Source of the DNA: an uncultured Verrucomicrobiales bacterium
GTDB lineage: Bacteria > Verrucomicrobiota > Verrucomicrobiia > Verrucomicrobiales > DEV007
DNA length: 37,955 nucleotides
Assembly: GCA_913058215.1 (NCBI GenBank)
Contig: CAJXQE010000018.1
Location: 1-37,955, forward strand
Direction of reading: 5' to 3'
Positions within the stretch are counted from its first letter, which is position 1. Each line of letters starts with the position of its first letter. Below are positions 26,968 to 34,689 of this stretch, piece by piece. The notes below the pieces were generated by a model. The model did no database searches. It had not been told where the DNA came from and saw only the letters and a program-made list of their open reading frames with translations. The translations under genes and the position numbers were made by a program.

Positions 26968-27453
26968 CTACCCGGCGTCTGGCTGCAGCCAACACTCCAT
27001 GATGTAGTTCAGGATCGGCACACCACGGACTTCGTGGGGGTTGTCGCGGGTGACGCGGAAGCCATGGCGCTCGAAGAAGGGACGCGCGGTTATGGAGACC
27101 TCGGCGTAGAGCCGGATCAGCTTGGACTTGCGCGCCTCTTCGAAGATTCGCTTCATGATTGCCGACATATGCCCTTTGCCGGCATGAGCCGGGGACACGT
27201 AGGTGCACTCGATATGACCGTCCTCCTCGAATTCGATGAAGCCCACGACCTCATCACCTACAACTGCAACCCAGGGTTGCTTGAGCTCGCATCGCTTGCG
27301 CCATTTCGTAGCCCAGGCCGCATCTGAATCAATGGGCGTAGCCCAGGCCTTGCGCTGTTCCTCACTGTAGTCGTCGCGGGTCAGTTCATGAACGGCGTCG
27401 TAGTAGATTTGGCCAATCTCGATTTCATCGCCGGCCTGGTATTTCCGAATCAT
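26968..27453 (-). CDS. GNAT family N-acetyltransferase (cassette gene)
   Basis: The 161-residue protein is a GNAT acetyltransferase that uses acetyl-CoA. The acetyl-CoA-binding motif A is visible as IECTYVSPAHAGKGHMSAIMKRIFEEA (about 86-112; the Q/RxxGxG/A variant is AHAGKGH), and motif B as FFERHGFRVTRDN. The start MIRKYQAGDEIEIGQIYYDAVHELT resembles YafP-like GNATs; an ATG three codons upstream (27462) is also possible. The acceptor substrate is unknown. Its GC-rich composition differs from neighbouring genes. The gene starts just after the probable attC core at 27471-27477, fitting a captured cassette. GNATs are frequent integron cargo. Confidence 0.85.
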   Translation of the reverse strand: MIRKYQAGDEIEIGQIYYDAVHELTRDDYSEEQRKAWATPIDSDAAWATKWRKRCELKQPWVAVVGDEVVGFIEFEEDGHIECTYVSPAHAGKGHMSAIMKRIFEEARKSKLIRLYAEVSITARPFFERHGFRVTRDNPHEVRGVPILNYIMECWLQPDAG

Positions 27454-27470
27454 GGTGCCCATCTAGTTGA

Positions 27471-27597
27471 AGAGAACGTCAAAGTTAACCTGCGCCTGAC
27501 CAGGGGACGAGCGTCAATCTCAGGTTTAGGTTAGTAGCGTGCTTCACGATTTTAACTCACCAGCGGGTCAGGCGTCAGGTTCAACGTCTTGTTCGAC
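27471..27597 (-). other. attC: probable attC recombination site (degenerate R boxes)
   Basis: On the plus strand AGAGAAC (27471-27477) and GTTCGAC (27591-27597) are the outer boxes. Inside, GTTAACCTGCGCCTGACC pairs with the complement of GTTGAACCTGACGCCTGACC except for two single-base bulges, the extrahelical-base pattern of attC sites. The outer boxes keep AAC/GTT but do not fully fit RYYYAAC/GTTRRRY. The 127-base length is within the attC range. The last nine codons of the VOC gene lie inside it. Confidence 0.6.
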
Positions 27598-27969
27598 TGC
27601 CTTTTCCTCGTACGCTCCTATCGGGTTAAGAACAATCGGAGCACCCGCTGGATCACGAATTAGACACTGATTGGATCCCTTAGAAATAATTGTTCCTCCA
27701 AGATCCTCAGCCCTCTTGCACTGCGCCTCAAAGTCATCGACCTCGAAATACAAGACCCAACCAGGAGTCCATCCTTTAAAGTTAATCTCATCAACTATGC
27801 CAAAAATCTCTTCATCTTTGTCATTGGTTAAACAGTATGAAACACGATCATTTGGCTCATCTACAGGCAACTGACCAAACCCAAGGAGGTCGGAATAGAA
27901 ATCAGCTGCCTCTTTGGGGTCTGATGTGATCTGATCCGCCCAACAGATACGTAGAAGCTTCGGGTTCAT
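27568..27969 (-). CDS. VOC family (glyoxalase/bleomycin-resistance-like) protein (cassette gene)
   Basis: The 133-residue protein is a single VOC-fold protein. The beta-alpha-beta-beta-beta repeats are visible as RICWADQITSDPKEAADFYSDLLGFGQLP (about 7-35), then VSYCLTNDKDEEIFGIVDE, WVLYFEVDDFEAQCKRAEDLGGTIISKG (about 71-98) and CLIRDPAGAPIVLNPI. The last part carries the family DPxG motif. Members bind metals or small toxic ligands; the catalytic role is not predictable. It has no obvious metal His near the start. It begins eight bases after the attC core GTTGGAC and its end runs into the next attC site, as expected of a gene cassette. Confidence 0.88.
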   Translation of the reverse strand: MNPKLLRICWADQITSDPKEAADFYSDLLGFGQLPVDEPNDRVSYCLTNDKDEEIFGIVDEINFKGWTPGWVLYFEVDDFEAQCKRAEDLGGTIISKGSNQCLIRDPAGAPIVLNPIGAYEEKAVEQDVEPDA

Positions 27970-27977
27970 AATTTCTA

Positions 27978-28101
27978 GTCCAACGTCTTAGACATACCGA
28001 TCAAATCCGAGGGCGGCAGTCGCAGGCAGGGTTTAGTGTTGAATTATATGGGGGCTTTCGACTCATAGCGGGATCTGATTGGTATCGTCGCCTTGTTAGG
28101 T
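27978..28101 (-). other. attC: attC recombination site of an integron gene cassette
   Basis: On the plus strand GTCCAAC (27978-27984) fits the R' consensus RYYYAAC, and GTTAGGT (28095-28101) fits GTTRRRY. The inner arms GAC-ATACCGATCAAATCC (27991-28008) and the complement of GGATCTGATTGGTATCGTC (28071-28089) pair with a single bulged base, one G-U pair and one mismatch. Outer boxes, inner imperfect arms with an extrahelical base and 124-base length are all hallmarks of attC. The stop codon of the right-hand gene overlaps one box and the VOC gene starts eight bases after the other. Confidence 0.85.
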
Positions 28102-28466
28102 CATTGAGTCGTCAGAGAAAGGACGGTAGTCGTAGAGTCTGGATTCAGCCATAGGAACTCATTTACTCCATTCGGAATGGGTATTGAATCCGTGCGTCTC
28201 CCCGCTCCCCCACTACTGACTCGGTGAGCAGAGAGCACCAATGACTGTTCCGATACTCGGTGATCAAACTCGTAAATATTGAGGCCGGACACATTGACGA
28301 TCTCAATAAGAAGATTCGGGCCATCGACCCCAAATTTGGCTTTGTAGTCGCCAAGTTCCTCGTAGGACATATTTGAGTAGAATCTGCTTCCCGAATTGTA
28401 GACTACAGCAACAGCAACGAATCCCACGAGAAGGAGGGAGATTGCGATGCTGATGCCGGCTTTCAT
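28101..28466 (-). CDS. hypothetical membrane-anchored protein (cassette gene)
   Basis: The 121-residue protein has one N-terminal hydrophobic helix (MKAGISIAISLLLVGFVAVAVVYN), acting as signal anchor, and an extracytoplasmic beta-rich domain of about 95 residues (DGPNLLIEIVNVSGLNIYEFDHRV, then a C-terminal FLWLNPDSTTTVLSLTTQ). I do not recognise the family. The gene lies exactly between the cassette core GTTAGGT at 28476-28482 (minus strand; ATG nine bases later) and attC at 27978-28101, where its TGA stop overlaps the R box. Small secreted or membrane proteins of unknown function are typical integron cargo. Confidence 0.75.
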   Translation of the reverse strand: MKAGISIAISLLLVGFVAVAVVYNSGSRFYSNMSYEELGDYKAKFGVDGPNLLIEIVNVSGLNIYEFDHRVSEQSLVLSAHRVSSGGAGRRTDSIPIPNGVNEFLWLNPDSTTTVLSLTTQ

Positions 28467-28482
28467 TCTGTCTAGACCTAAC

Positions 28483-28902
28483 AGTTGTAATAGTTCATAC
28501 GCATATCAATATTCATCACGAATATCGAGCCTGTTTCCCCGCTTAGAAAAACAGACAGCCCTTAACCTGTCAAGGCTTTGGGGATTTTCTCGGAGTTCAT
28601 TCCAATTCATTTCGTAATCCTGATATTCGATTTCGGTCAACAGGCTGATATTCCGGGCCGGACCATAGGAAACCATCGCAGTCTAAGGCTTTCCTAGCTT
28701 CATCCGGACGGCGATGAACGGAAGTTCTCCCGCCCAATCCGTTCCTTGAGAAAAAAAGTCCGCATCCTTGCCCCTTCCCTGCCAGCACTGCTTGACCGTG
28801 TGCCCTTCCGAGTTTCTGTTTCCTTCGCCCGGGGTGATCGCTTTTCGTTTGAACAGAGTCAGCGAATCGATTCCACCCTGTTGCGTCCCCTCTTCCATCC
28901 GA
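28483..28902. other. 420-base intergenic region without a gene
   Basis: No credible gene was found. An open frame from 28768 is an N-terminal extension of dnaG that reads as non-coding. A perfect palindrome ATATTC-ATCAC-GAATAT stands at 28509-28525. The region separates the leftward cassette cluster from rightward dnaG and should hold the promoter of the dnaG-rpoD unit, which I could not pinpoint. No integrase fragment or attI-like arm was seen. Confidence 0.6.
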
Positions 28903-30744
28903 ATGCCCATTATCCCACAGGAAACGATCGAAAAGATTCTCGATTCGACGAATATCGTCGAATTGATCGAAGGCTATTTCCCTTTGAAACGGGCCGGGGT
29001 GAATTTTGTGGCGGTGTGTCCTTTTCACAATGAAAAGTCCGCCAGTTTCAATGTGAGCCCTTCCCGTCAGGCATACCATTGCTTCGGGTGCGGCGCCGGA
29101 GGCGATGCGATCGGTTTTGTCCGGGAATACGAAAACCTTTCTTTCCCTGAGGCTGTTCGAAAACTGGCCGACAAAGCGGGAGTCCTCATTCAGGAAGAGG
29201 AAGTGGATCCTAAGGCTCTCGCCCGTCAACGCGGGCGCAAGGACGTCCTGCGGATGCAGAAAGCGGCCGCAGATTTTTTCCACAGCCTGCTCCTCAAGAA
29301 ACAAATCGCGCAGCCAGCCCGGGACTATTTAAAAGCGCGCGGCTTCGGAATCGAAGTCGCAAAAACCTGGAAATTCGGTTACGCACCCGAAGATCAGCGG
29401 ATGTTTTTTGATTGGGCCAACACCGAGGGCTTTGCCATTCCTCAATTGGTGGAGGGAGGTCTCGCAAAATGGCGTGACGAGGACAATCCCAACCGCGGAG
29501 CTTATTCCTTCTTCCGTCACCGCCTCATGTTCCCGGTGAACAACGACATGGGCGAGCCGATCGCATTCAGTGGCCGGGTTCTGAGCAAGGAGCAAAAAGG
29601 AGGCAAGTACGTCAACAGTCCCGAGACTTCGGTTTTTGACAAAAGTAAGACCTTTTTCGGGCTCGATCGCAGCAAGCGGCCGATCCTTCAGAATAAGCGG
29701 GCCATCGTCTTTGAGGGGCAACTCGACCTGATTGCTGCTTTCGAAGGTGGGATTCCCAATATTGTGGCGCCGCTGGGAACTGCCTTCACCGAGCATCATG
29801 CGAAAATCCTGAAGCGTCATACCGACGAAGTCATCCTTTGCTACGACTCCGATACTGCAGGACAGAATGCTGCGAAGAAGACCTTCCGGGTTCTGGCACC
29901 TTCCGGAATGCTGGTCCGGCTCGCGGTGCTGCCGGAAGGAGACGATCCTGATACTTTTATCCGGAAATTCGGAATCGAAAAATTCCAGGAAACTCTCGAG
30001 GCCTCTCAGGAATATTTTGATCACCAGGTGGATCGTCGAGGAAGCTCTCTGAACCAGGGATCTTTGAGAGAGCGCCTCGGCTTTGCCAAAGAGTTAGCCT
30101 CGGATGTCGCCCTGATGGATGACAAGATGATTCAGGATTCCCTGATCAGCAGAATCACCGTGCGCCTGGGCGTGGGCGAAGATGATATTCGGAGGCTGGT
30201 AATGCAGGCAGGAACGGATCGGGCCAAGGCCGAGAAATCGAAGAGCCGTCGCGAAAACCAGCAGAAAGCGAGGGAAGCGGAGTCTCCCGATTCAAAGCGA
30301 GTGGAGCCCACTGTCATTCCGAGTCGTGCCATCAAGTTTCTTTGCAAGGCTTTGCTGACTTGTCCCAACACCAGAGCGATTATCGCATCAAAGCCAATCC
30401 CCGACTTTTTCAGTGATCTTACGGACACAGAATTGCTCTCCAGAATTTGGCAGTCGGATGTAGATCCGGCCAGTCCATCGAGCGTAAATGCCTTCATCGG
30501 ATTGCTCCCCACACCCGACCAGATTTGCATCAACCGACTCCTGATCGAGGAAAGCCCGGAGGGAACTCCGGAGCATGCAGAAGAATGTCTCTTATCCCTT
30601 AAGAAACAGAGCATTCAGAATAAAATTGGAGTCGCCAAAGGTCAGTTGGGAAACCCTGACATCTCGCCGACGGATGTAGAAATGTTGCAGAAACTACTCC
30701 TTGACCTGCGATCACAGCTCAACGATATTGCGAGACCTCGGTAG
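28903..30744 (+). CDS. dnaG: DNA primase
   Basis: DnaG makes the RNA primers for chromosome replication. The 613-residue protein from the ATG at 28903 begins MPIIPQETIEKIL. It has the N-terminal zinc ribbon (C39, H42, C60, C63 in CPFHNEKSASFN and YHCFGCGAGGD), the RNA-polymerase-like core and the TOPRIM domain. The TOPRIM acidic motifs are IVFEGQLDLIAAF (about 268-280) and ILCYDSDTAGQNAAKK (about 308-323). The DnaB-interacting C-terminus (about 480-613) is helical and diverged. Length is normal. It is followed by rpoD 47 bases later, the conserved order of the macromolecular-synthesis operon, here without rpsU upstream. Confidence 0.96.
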   Translation: MPIIPQETIEKILDSTNIVELIEGYFPLKRAGVNFVAVCPFHNEKSASFNVSPSRQAYHCFGCGAGGDAIGFVREYENLSFPEAVRKLADKAGVLIQEEEVDPKALARQRGRKDVLRMQKAAADFFHSLLLKKQIAQPARDYLKARGFGIEVAKTWKFGYAPEDQRMFFDWANTEGFAIPQLVEGGLAKWRDEDNPNRGAYSFFRHRLMFPVNNDMGEPIAFSGRVLSKEQKGGKYVNSPETSVFDKSKTFFGLDRSKRPILQNKRAIVFEGQLDLIAAFEGGIPNIVAPLGTAFTEHHAKILKRHTDEVILCYDSDTAGQNAAKKTFRVLAPSGMLVRLAVLPEGDDPDTFIRKFGIEKFQETLEASQEYFDHQVDRRGSSLNQGSLRERLGFAKELASDVALMDDKMIQDSLISRITVRLGVGEDDIRRLVMQAGTDRAKAEKSKSRRENQQKAREAESPDSKRVEPTVIPSRAIKFLCKALLTCPNTRAIIASKPIPDFFSDLTDTELLSRIWQSDVDPASPSSVNAFIGLLPTPDQICINRLLIEESPEGTPEHAEECLLSLKKQSIQNKIGVAKGQLGNPDISPTDVEMLQKLLLDLRSQLNDIARPR

Positions 30745-30791
30745 GAACAAGCCATTGCGGCATAATTTCTACCCTTGCAAGTGTCTAAAAG

Positions 30792-32621
30792 ATGGCGGCT
30801 AAATCAAAGCAGAACACCAAACCTTCAGGGAAGAATACCAAACCCAAGGTGAGCAGTGCAACTGCAAAATCAGCGAATATTGCGAAGAAGAAAGCGGCTA
30901 AGAAGAAGAGACCTGCGGCCAAAAGCGCAGCTAAATCCTCTGCAGCCATTTCCGATAAAGCCGCGAAAGTGAAATCTCCTCTGGATGATTCGCCGGAACT
31001 TCAACAGGTGGTTCGCGACCTCATCCGCCTCGCAAAAGAGCAGGAGTACCTCACCTACGAAGACATCAACGAAGCTCTTCCTGTCGCTGACTCCGATGCG
31101 GAGCTGCTCGACGAATTGATTGGTCGCCTCCGGGCAATGGAATTTCGCATCATTGATGCCGCTGAGGTCGATGATCTCAAAGCGGGTAAAGACGATGATG
31201 ATTCGAACGGCAGTACTTCAGTTGCTGTCAAAAAGCCGGCGCGGGAGCGTGAAGGCAAGCTCGACATACTCGATGATCCTGTCCGGATGTATCTGAAGCA
31301 GATGGGGCAGGTTCCCCTTTTGACCCGGGAACAGGAAGTGGAAATTTCCAAGCGAATTGAAAAGGCCGAATCCGCGACTCATAAGATCCTTTCCCGTTAC
31401 GGATTCATCACCAGTGCCTATCTGGAAATTGCAGACCGTCTTCGATGTGGAGAAGAGCGCTTTGATCGGCTCATCATCGATAAGAAGATCGAAAGTCGTT
31501 CCCGTTACATGAAGGGCCTGGACAAGCTTTGTGATCAGGTAATGACTTCCGAAAAGCAATTGTCAGATCTCTATCTGAAGGTCCGGGCCAACGGCACAAA
31601 GAAGAACAAGAGGCTTTTCGATAAGTGGGAAAAATCAATCGATGCTCTCACCAAGACCTATAATAAGTTTTTCTTTAAACAAAAAGTCTCCGAAGACCTC
31701 GTCAAGCACGTGGAGACCTTTGCCAAGCGTTCAAAGGAAATCCGCAAGAGCGCAGAAAAGGCGGAGGATCGGAACTCTAAAAGCGAGGCGACTCGTTCCC
31801 GGACTGCTTTTGAAAAAGAGATCTGGGTGGATCAGGATTCCTTCGACGGGAATTTCAAAGTCCTCAAGAAGCATCTTGCTGAAGCGCGCAAGGCGAAGGA
31901 CGAAATGGTAGAGGCTAACCTGCGCCTCGTTATTTCCATCGCCAAAAAATACACCAACCGCGGTCTCTCATTCCTTGACCTAATTCAGGAGGGCAACATG
32001 GGCCTGATGAAAGCGGTCGAGAAGTTCGAGTATCGACGCGGTTATAAATTTTCCACTTACGCGACCTGGTGGATTCGTCAGGCAATCACCCGTTCTATCG
32101 CTGACCAGGCCCGGACCATCCGGATTCCGGTTCACATGATCGAGACGATCAACAAACTGATGCGGGTGCAGAAGCAGCTGGTTCAGGAATACGGACGCGA
32201 ACCCAGCTCCGACGAGATCGCTGAAGAAATTCATTTGCCGGTCGAGCGTGTTCGCGCGGTCTTGAAAATGGCGCAGCAGCCTATTTCCCTTCAGGCTCCG
32301 GTCGGGGACAGCGACGAAACCAGCCTCGGCGACTTTATCGAGGACAAAGGTGCGGAAAACCCGAGTGACATGACATCCCTGGCGATGTTAAAAGATCGCA
32401 TCAAAGATGTTCTCGATACACTGACACCGAGAGAGCGCGAAGTTCTCGAACAGCGTTTTGGACTCGTCGATGGCTACAGCCGGACTCTCGAAGAAGTCGG
32501 CAAACAATTTCAGGTGACCCGTGAACGAATCCGTCAGATTGAGGCGAAGGCTCTCCGGAAAATGCGTCACCCCACCCGGATTCGGCAGCTTGAGGGATTC
32601 CTTGAAGCGCCACCCATTTAA
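30792..32621 (+). CDS. rpoD: housekeeping sigma factor RpoD (sigma-70)
   Basis: RpoD directs RNA polymerase to most promoters. The 609-residue protein has an unusual N-terminal tail of about 65 residues very rich in Lys, Ala and Ser ([18 protein letters not shown]). After it come region 1.1 ([27 protein letters not shown], about 70-96), region 1.2/2 ([24 protein letters not shown], then [29 protein letters not shown] and [15 protein letters not shown]), region 3, and region 4 ([35 protein letters not shown], about 543-600). A non-conserved region of about 170 residues lies between 1.2 and 2.1. It is co-directional with dnaG. The basic tail is seen in other Verrucomicrobia and Planctomycetes sigma factors. 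Confidence 0.97.
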   Translation: MAAKSKQNTKPSGKNTKPKVSSATAKSANIAKKKAAKKKRPAAKSAAKSSAAISDKAAKVKSPLDDSPELQQVVRDLIRLAKEQEYLTYEDINEALPVADSDAELLDELIGRLRAMEFRIIDAAEVDDLKAGKDDDDSNGSTSVAVKKPAREREGKLDILDDPVRMYLKQMGQVPLLTREQEVEISKRIEKAESATHKILSRYGFITSAYLEIADRLRCGEERFDRLIIDKKIESRSRYMKGLDKLCDQVMTSEKQLSDLYLKVRANGTKKNKRLFDKWEKSIDALTKTYNKFFFKQKVSEDLVKHVETFAKRSKEIRKSAEKAEDRNSKSEATRSRTAFEKEIWVDQDSFDGNFKVLKKHLAEARKAKDEMVEANLRLVISIAKKYTNRGLSFLDLIQEGNMGLMKAVEKFEYRRGYKFSTYATWWIRQAITRSIADQARTIRIPVHMIETINKLMRVQKQLVQEYGREPSSDEIAEEIHLPVERVRAVLKMAQQPISLQAPVGDSDETSLGDFIEDKGAENPSDMTSLAMLKDRIKDVLDTLTPREREVLEQRFGLVDGYSRTLEEVGKQFQVTRERIRQIEAKALRKMRHPTRIRQLEGFLEAPPI

Positions 32622-32677
32622 TTTTTTTCTCACCGACCGCGAAACTTTCCTGAAAACGGGGGGTTTTGAATAGTGAA

Positions 32678-33103
32678 ATGAATAATCAGGAAAAAAACGA
32701 TCCCGCCTGGGACCTTCTTCAAAACGCCAGCAAAACGGAAGCAAGTCCGTTTTTCGCCCGCAATGTCGTGCGTGAGATTCGGCAATTGAAAGATAATCAG
32801 GGGCTGTTTTCAGCGATTCTTTCGTTTTTCCGGAAGCCGACAGTGGCTCTTGGAGTTGCAGCCGTGGCATTGGTCCTGTTTGCAGCATTTCTGATGGCAG
32901 ATCGGCCCGGCACGACTGGCAATAACAGCGGAACCACCACCGCGGCAGTCGACCCTGCCTCTTCCACCAATTTTGATGAAAGTTCGTCTTCGGCATTTGA
33001 CCCTGCCGGGGAATTTGAATCCATTGAATACCTCGGGCAACTAATGGTTGTGGCCGACCCAGGGCAGCTCAGCGATGACGCTCTGGCCGACCTCTTCTTT
33101 TAG
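32678..33103 (+). CDS. small single-pass membrane protein, possible anti-sigma-like regulator
   Basis: The 141-residue protein (ATG at 32678; a TTG four codons upstream is in frame) has a soluble N-terminal part (DPAWDLLQNASKTEASPFFARNVVREIRQL, about 8-37), one membrane helix (about 54-76, VALGVAAVALVLFAAFLMA) and a low-complexity Ser/Thr/Asn region ending with an acidic segment (LGQLMVVADPGQLSDDALADLFF). The topology, with a short cytoplasmic helical region ending FFARNVVREIR before one helix, resembles membrane anti-sigma proteins, but the family is not recognised. It stands 56 bases after rpoD, so it may be co-transcribed with it. Confidence 0.65.
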   Translation: MNNQEKNDPAWDLLQNASKTEASPFFARNVVREIRQLKDNQGLFSAILSFFRKPTVALGVAAVALVLFAAFLMADRPGTTGNNSGTTTAAVDPASSTNFDESSSSAFDPAGEFESIEYLGQLMVVADPGQLSDDALADLFF

Positions 33104-33157
33104 GGCTGTGTTTCTTTCCGGTAGACTATCGGAGAGACCAGCAAATCCAGATCAAGA

Positions 33158-33183
33158 GATTGGGCAATTCTTTGCCTAATCTT
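33158..33183 (+). terminator. imperfect hairpin after the dnaG-rpoD unit
   Basis: AGATTGGGCAA and TTGCCTAATCT pair over 11 positions (one G-U) around a four-base loop. There is no T tract after it, so termination would be weak. It stands between the small membrane protein gene and the M48 peptidase gene and may also be an mRNA-stability or leader element of the latter. Confidence 0.4.
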
Positions 33184-33248
33184 GCCCCGTATTCTTCCGT
33201 TCTCTATTGGGAACGGTTTTGCTGTATTCCCTATTCTACTTTCCCGAA

Positions 33249-34034
33249 ATGAAAAATAAGTTCGCCCCATTGAGCGTTGCTCTCACTTTCCTCATCGCCA
33301 TCGTCGCCGTGGCCTGCACCACCGTAGTTCCTGACACTGGAAGGAAGCAGGTCAATTTCCTGAAACCCTCCGATGAGGCCGCACTGGGACTTTCAGAGTT
33401 TCAAAAGCTGAAAAAGGAAAAACCGATTTCCAGGAATCCGGAATACAACAATCTCGTTCAGCGGGTTGGCAGTCGCCTTTCTCAAGTCATGCCCGTCCCC
33501 AATGCCCAGTGGGAGTTTGTTGTGTTTGAAGACTCGTCTCCAAATGCTTTTGCTTTGCCCGGTGGAAAAGTAGGGGTTCACACCGGACTTTTTCAGATCA
33601 CTCAAAACGAATCCGGACTTGCGGCTGTGATCGGTCACGAAGTTGCCCACGTCGTAGCGCGTCACTCCGGGGAGAGAATGTCGCGGGGACTCGTTACGGC
33701 CGGAGCAGTCGCCGGAGCAGCGGCAATCATCGAAGGACGGGGCGGAAACGGAGCTCTAGCCGGTGGCATTATCGGCGCTGGAGCCCTGGTCTATTCGAGA
33801 AAATTTTCACGGAGTCAGGAATTGGAATCCGATAAACTCGGCGCCCTTTACATGGCCCGTGCCGGATACGATCCGCGCGAATCGGTCGAGTTGTGGAAGC
33901 GTTTCGCCGCATGGCGAAATCAAAACGGCCAGTCGAACGGTATGGCATTCATGAGAACCCATCCAGTCGATGAAGTTCGGATCGCTCAACTGATTGAGTT
34001 TATGCCTCGCGCGCTCAGCGAATACAAGCAATAG
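33249..34034 (+). CDS. M48 family metallopeptidase, lipoprotein
   Basis: The 261-residue protein is a periplasmic zinc metallopeptidase of the M48 (LoiP/BepA-like) group involved in envelope protein quality control. The ATG at 33249 gives a lipoprotein signal with Cys at about residue 23 (AIVAVACTT). The zinc motif is HEVAH near residue 130 (VIGHEVAHVVARHSGERM), and the third ligand Glu is in SRSQELESDKLGALYMARAGYDP (about 195-215). A Gly/Ala-rich loop (GAVAGAAAIIEGRGGNGALAGG) lies between them. The longer open frame to 33207 is not used. Its 3' end meets the start of the folate enzyme gene. Confidence 0.88.
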   Translation: MKNKFAPLSVALTFLIAIVAVACTTVVPDTGRKQVNFLKPSDEAALGLSEFQKLKKEKPISRNPEYNNLVQRVGSRLSQVMPVPNAQWEFVVFEDSSPNAFALPGGKVGVHTGLFQITQNESGLAAVIGHEVAHVVARHSGERMSRGLVTAGAVAGAAAIIEGRGGNGALAGGIIGAGALVYSRKFSRSQELESDKLGALYMARAGYDPRESVELWKRFAAWRNQNGQSNGMAFMRTHPVDEVRIAQLIEFMPRALSEYKQ

Positions 34035-34041
34035 TCCAGTC

Positions 34042-34635
34042 GTGGAAGAGGAGTCCGATCAGCAGTCAAAACGAAGCACTCGAAAAGAGTGTTTTTCGAG
34101 GATCAAAGCCCTTTCCTCCAAAGAAAGGACGGCTGCTTCAGTCGCCATTTGCGCCCATATCCTCGGGTTGGAGGATTTCCGCAAGGCAGACACCATTCTT
34201 GGATTCCTCGCTATGCCCAGCGAACCCAATTTGTCCCCTGTCATTTGGCGAGAGGACAAAGCCTGGGGATTTTCCCGTGTCGAAGCTGACGGAAAGATTG
34301 CTTTCTTCCACGCAGCAGAAGCCAGCGACCTCGTGATTGGAACTCACGGATTTCTCGAGCCGGTTCAGAGTCTTACCAACGAAGTACCGGACGACCAGGT
34401 CGATCTGGTTCTCATTCCCGGGGTAGGATTTGATCCAGTTTCCGGAGATCGCATCGGGAGAGGCAAAGGACACTACGACCGGTATCTCAGCCGACTGCTT
34501 GCCACCCCAAGTCCGCCGGTTCTCATCGGAGTGGCATTCTCGGTTCAGTTGACTACGCTAGAGGCAGAAGCCCACGACATTCCGATGAACGGAATCGTCA
34601 CCGAACACGGACTGGTAATTCCTCCGGGAAACTAG
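34042..34635 (+). CDS. 5-formyltetrahydrofolate cyclo-ligase
   Basis: This enzyme converts 5-formyl-THF to 5,10-methenyl-THF using ATP in one-carbon metabolism. The product of about 197 residues has the family features RKECFSRIKALSSKERTAAS (N-terminal Lys/Arg helix), ADTILGFLAMPSEPNL (about 48-63), VDLVLIPGVGFDPVSGDRIGRGKGHYDRYLSRL (about 123-155; GRGKGHYDR is the ATP-phosphate motif), and a C-terminal AHDIPMNGIVTEHGLV. Because the frame upstream overlaps the M48 gene, the GTG at 34042, seven bases after its stop, is the likely start. Family genes are named ygfA/fau in other bacteria. Confidence 0.92.
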   Translation: MEEESDQQSKRSTRKECFSRIKALSSKERTAASVAICAHILGLEDFRKADTILGFLAMPSEPNLSPVIWREDKAWGFSRVEADGKIAFFHAAEASDLVIGTHGFLEPVQSLTNEVPDDQVDLVLIPGVGFDPVSGDRIGRGKGHYDRYLSRLLATPSPPVLIGVAFSVQLTTLEAEAHDIPMNGIVTEHGLVIPPGN

Positions 34636-34689
34636 CTTCTCTTTCCTCAAGTGGAATTAGAAGCCCGGAAAAAAGACGTGGGGTTTCTC

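Larger units (their letters stand above)
26968..28482 (-). mobile_element. cluster of integron gene cassettes without integrase (CALIN-like)
   Basis: Three small leftward genes of unrelated function, each about 0.4-0.5 kb, are separated by one convincing attC site (27978-28101) and one probable attC site (27471-27597). Each gene starts a few bases after a GTT core: GTTAGGT before the gene at 28101-28466, GTTGGAC before the VOC gene, GTTCT before the acetyltransferase gene. The genes differ visibly in base composition; the acetyltransferase is GC-rich and the VOC gene is not. No integrase gene or attI site is in the window. The right border ACCTAAC (28476-28482) lacks a paired arm and may be a secondary insertion site. 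Confidence 0.7.

Noticed and set aside
28476..28560. attC or attI site at the right border of the cassette cluster
   Set aside because: Only the single ACCTAAC box is present; no complementary arm or partner box follows, and there is no integrase gene.
28768..28902. Upstream extension of dnaG
   Set aside because: The 45 extra residues are Cys/Pro/Ser-rich and unlike primase, whose conserved start is at 28903.
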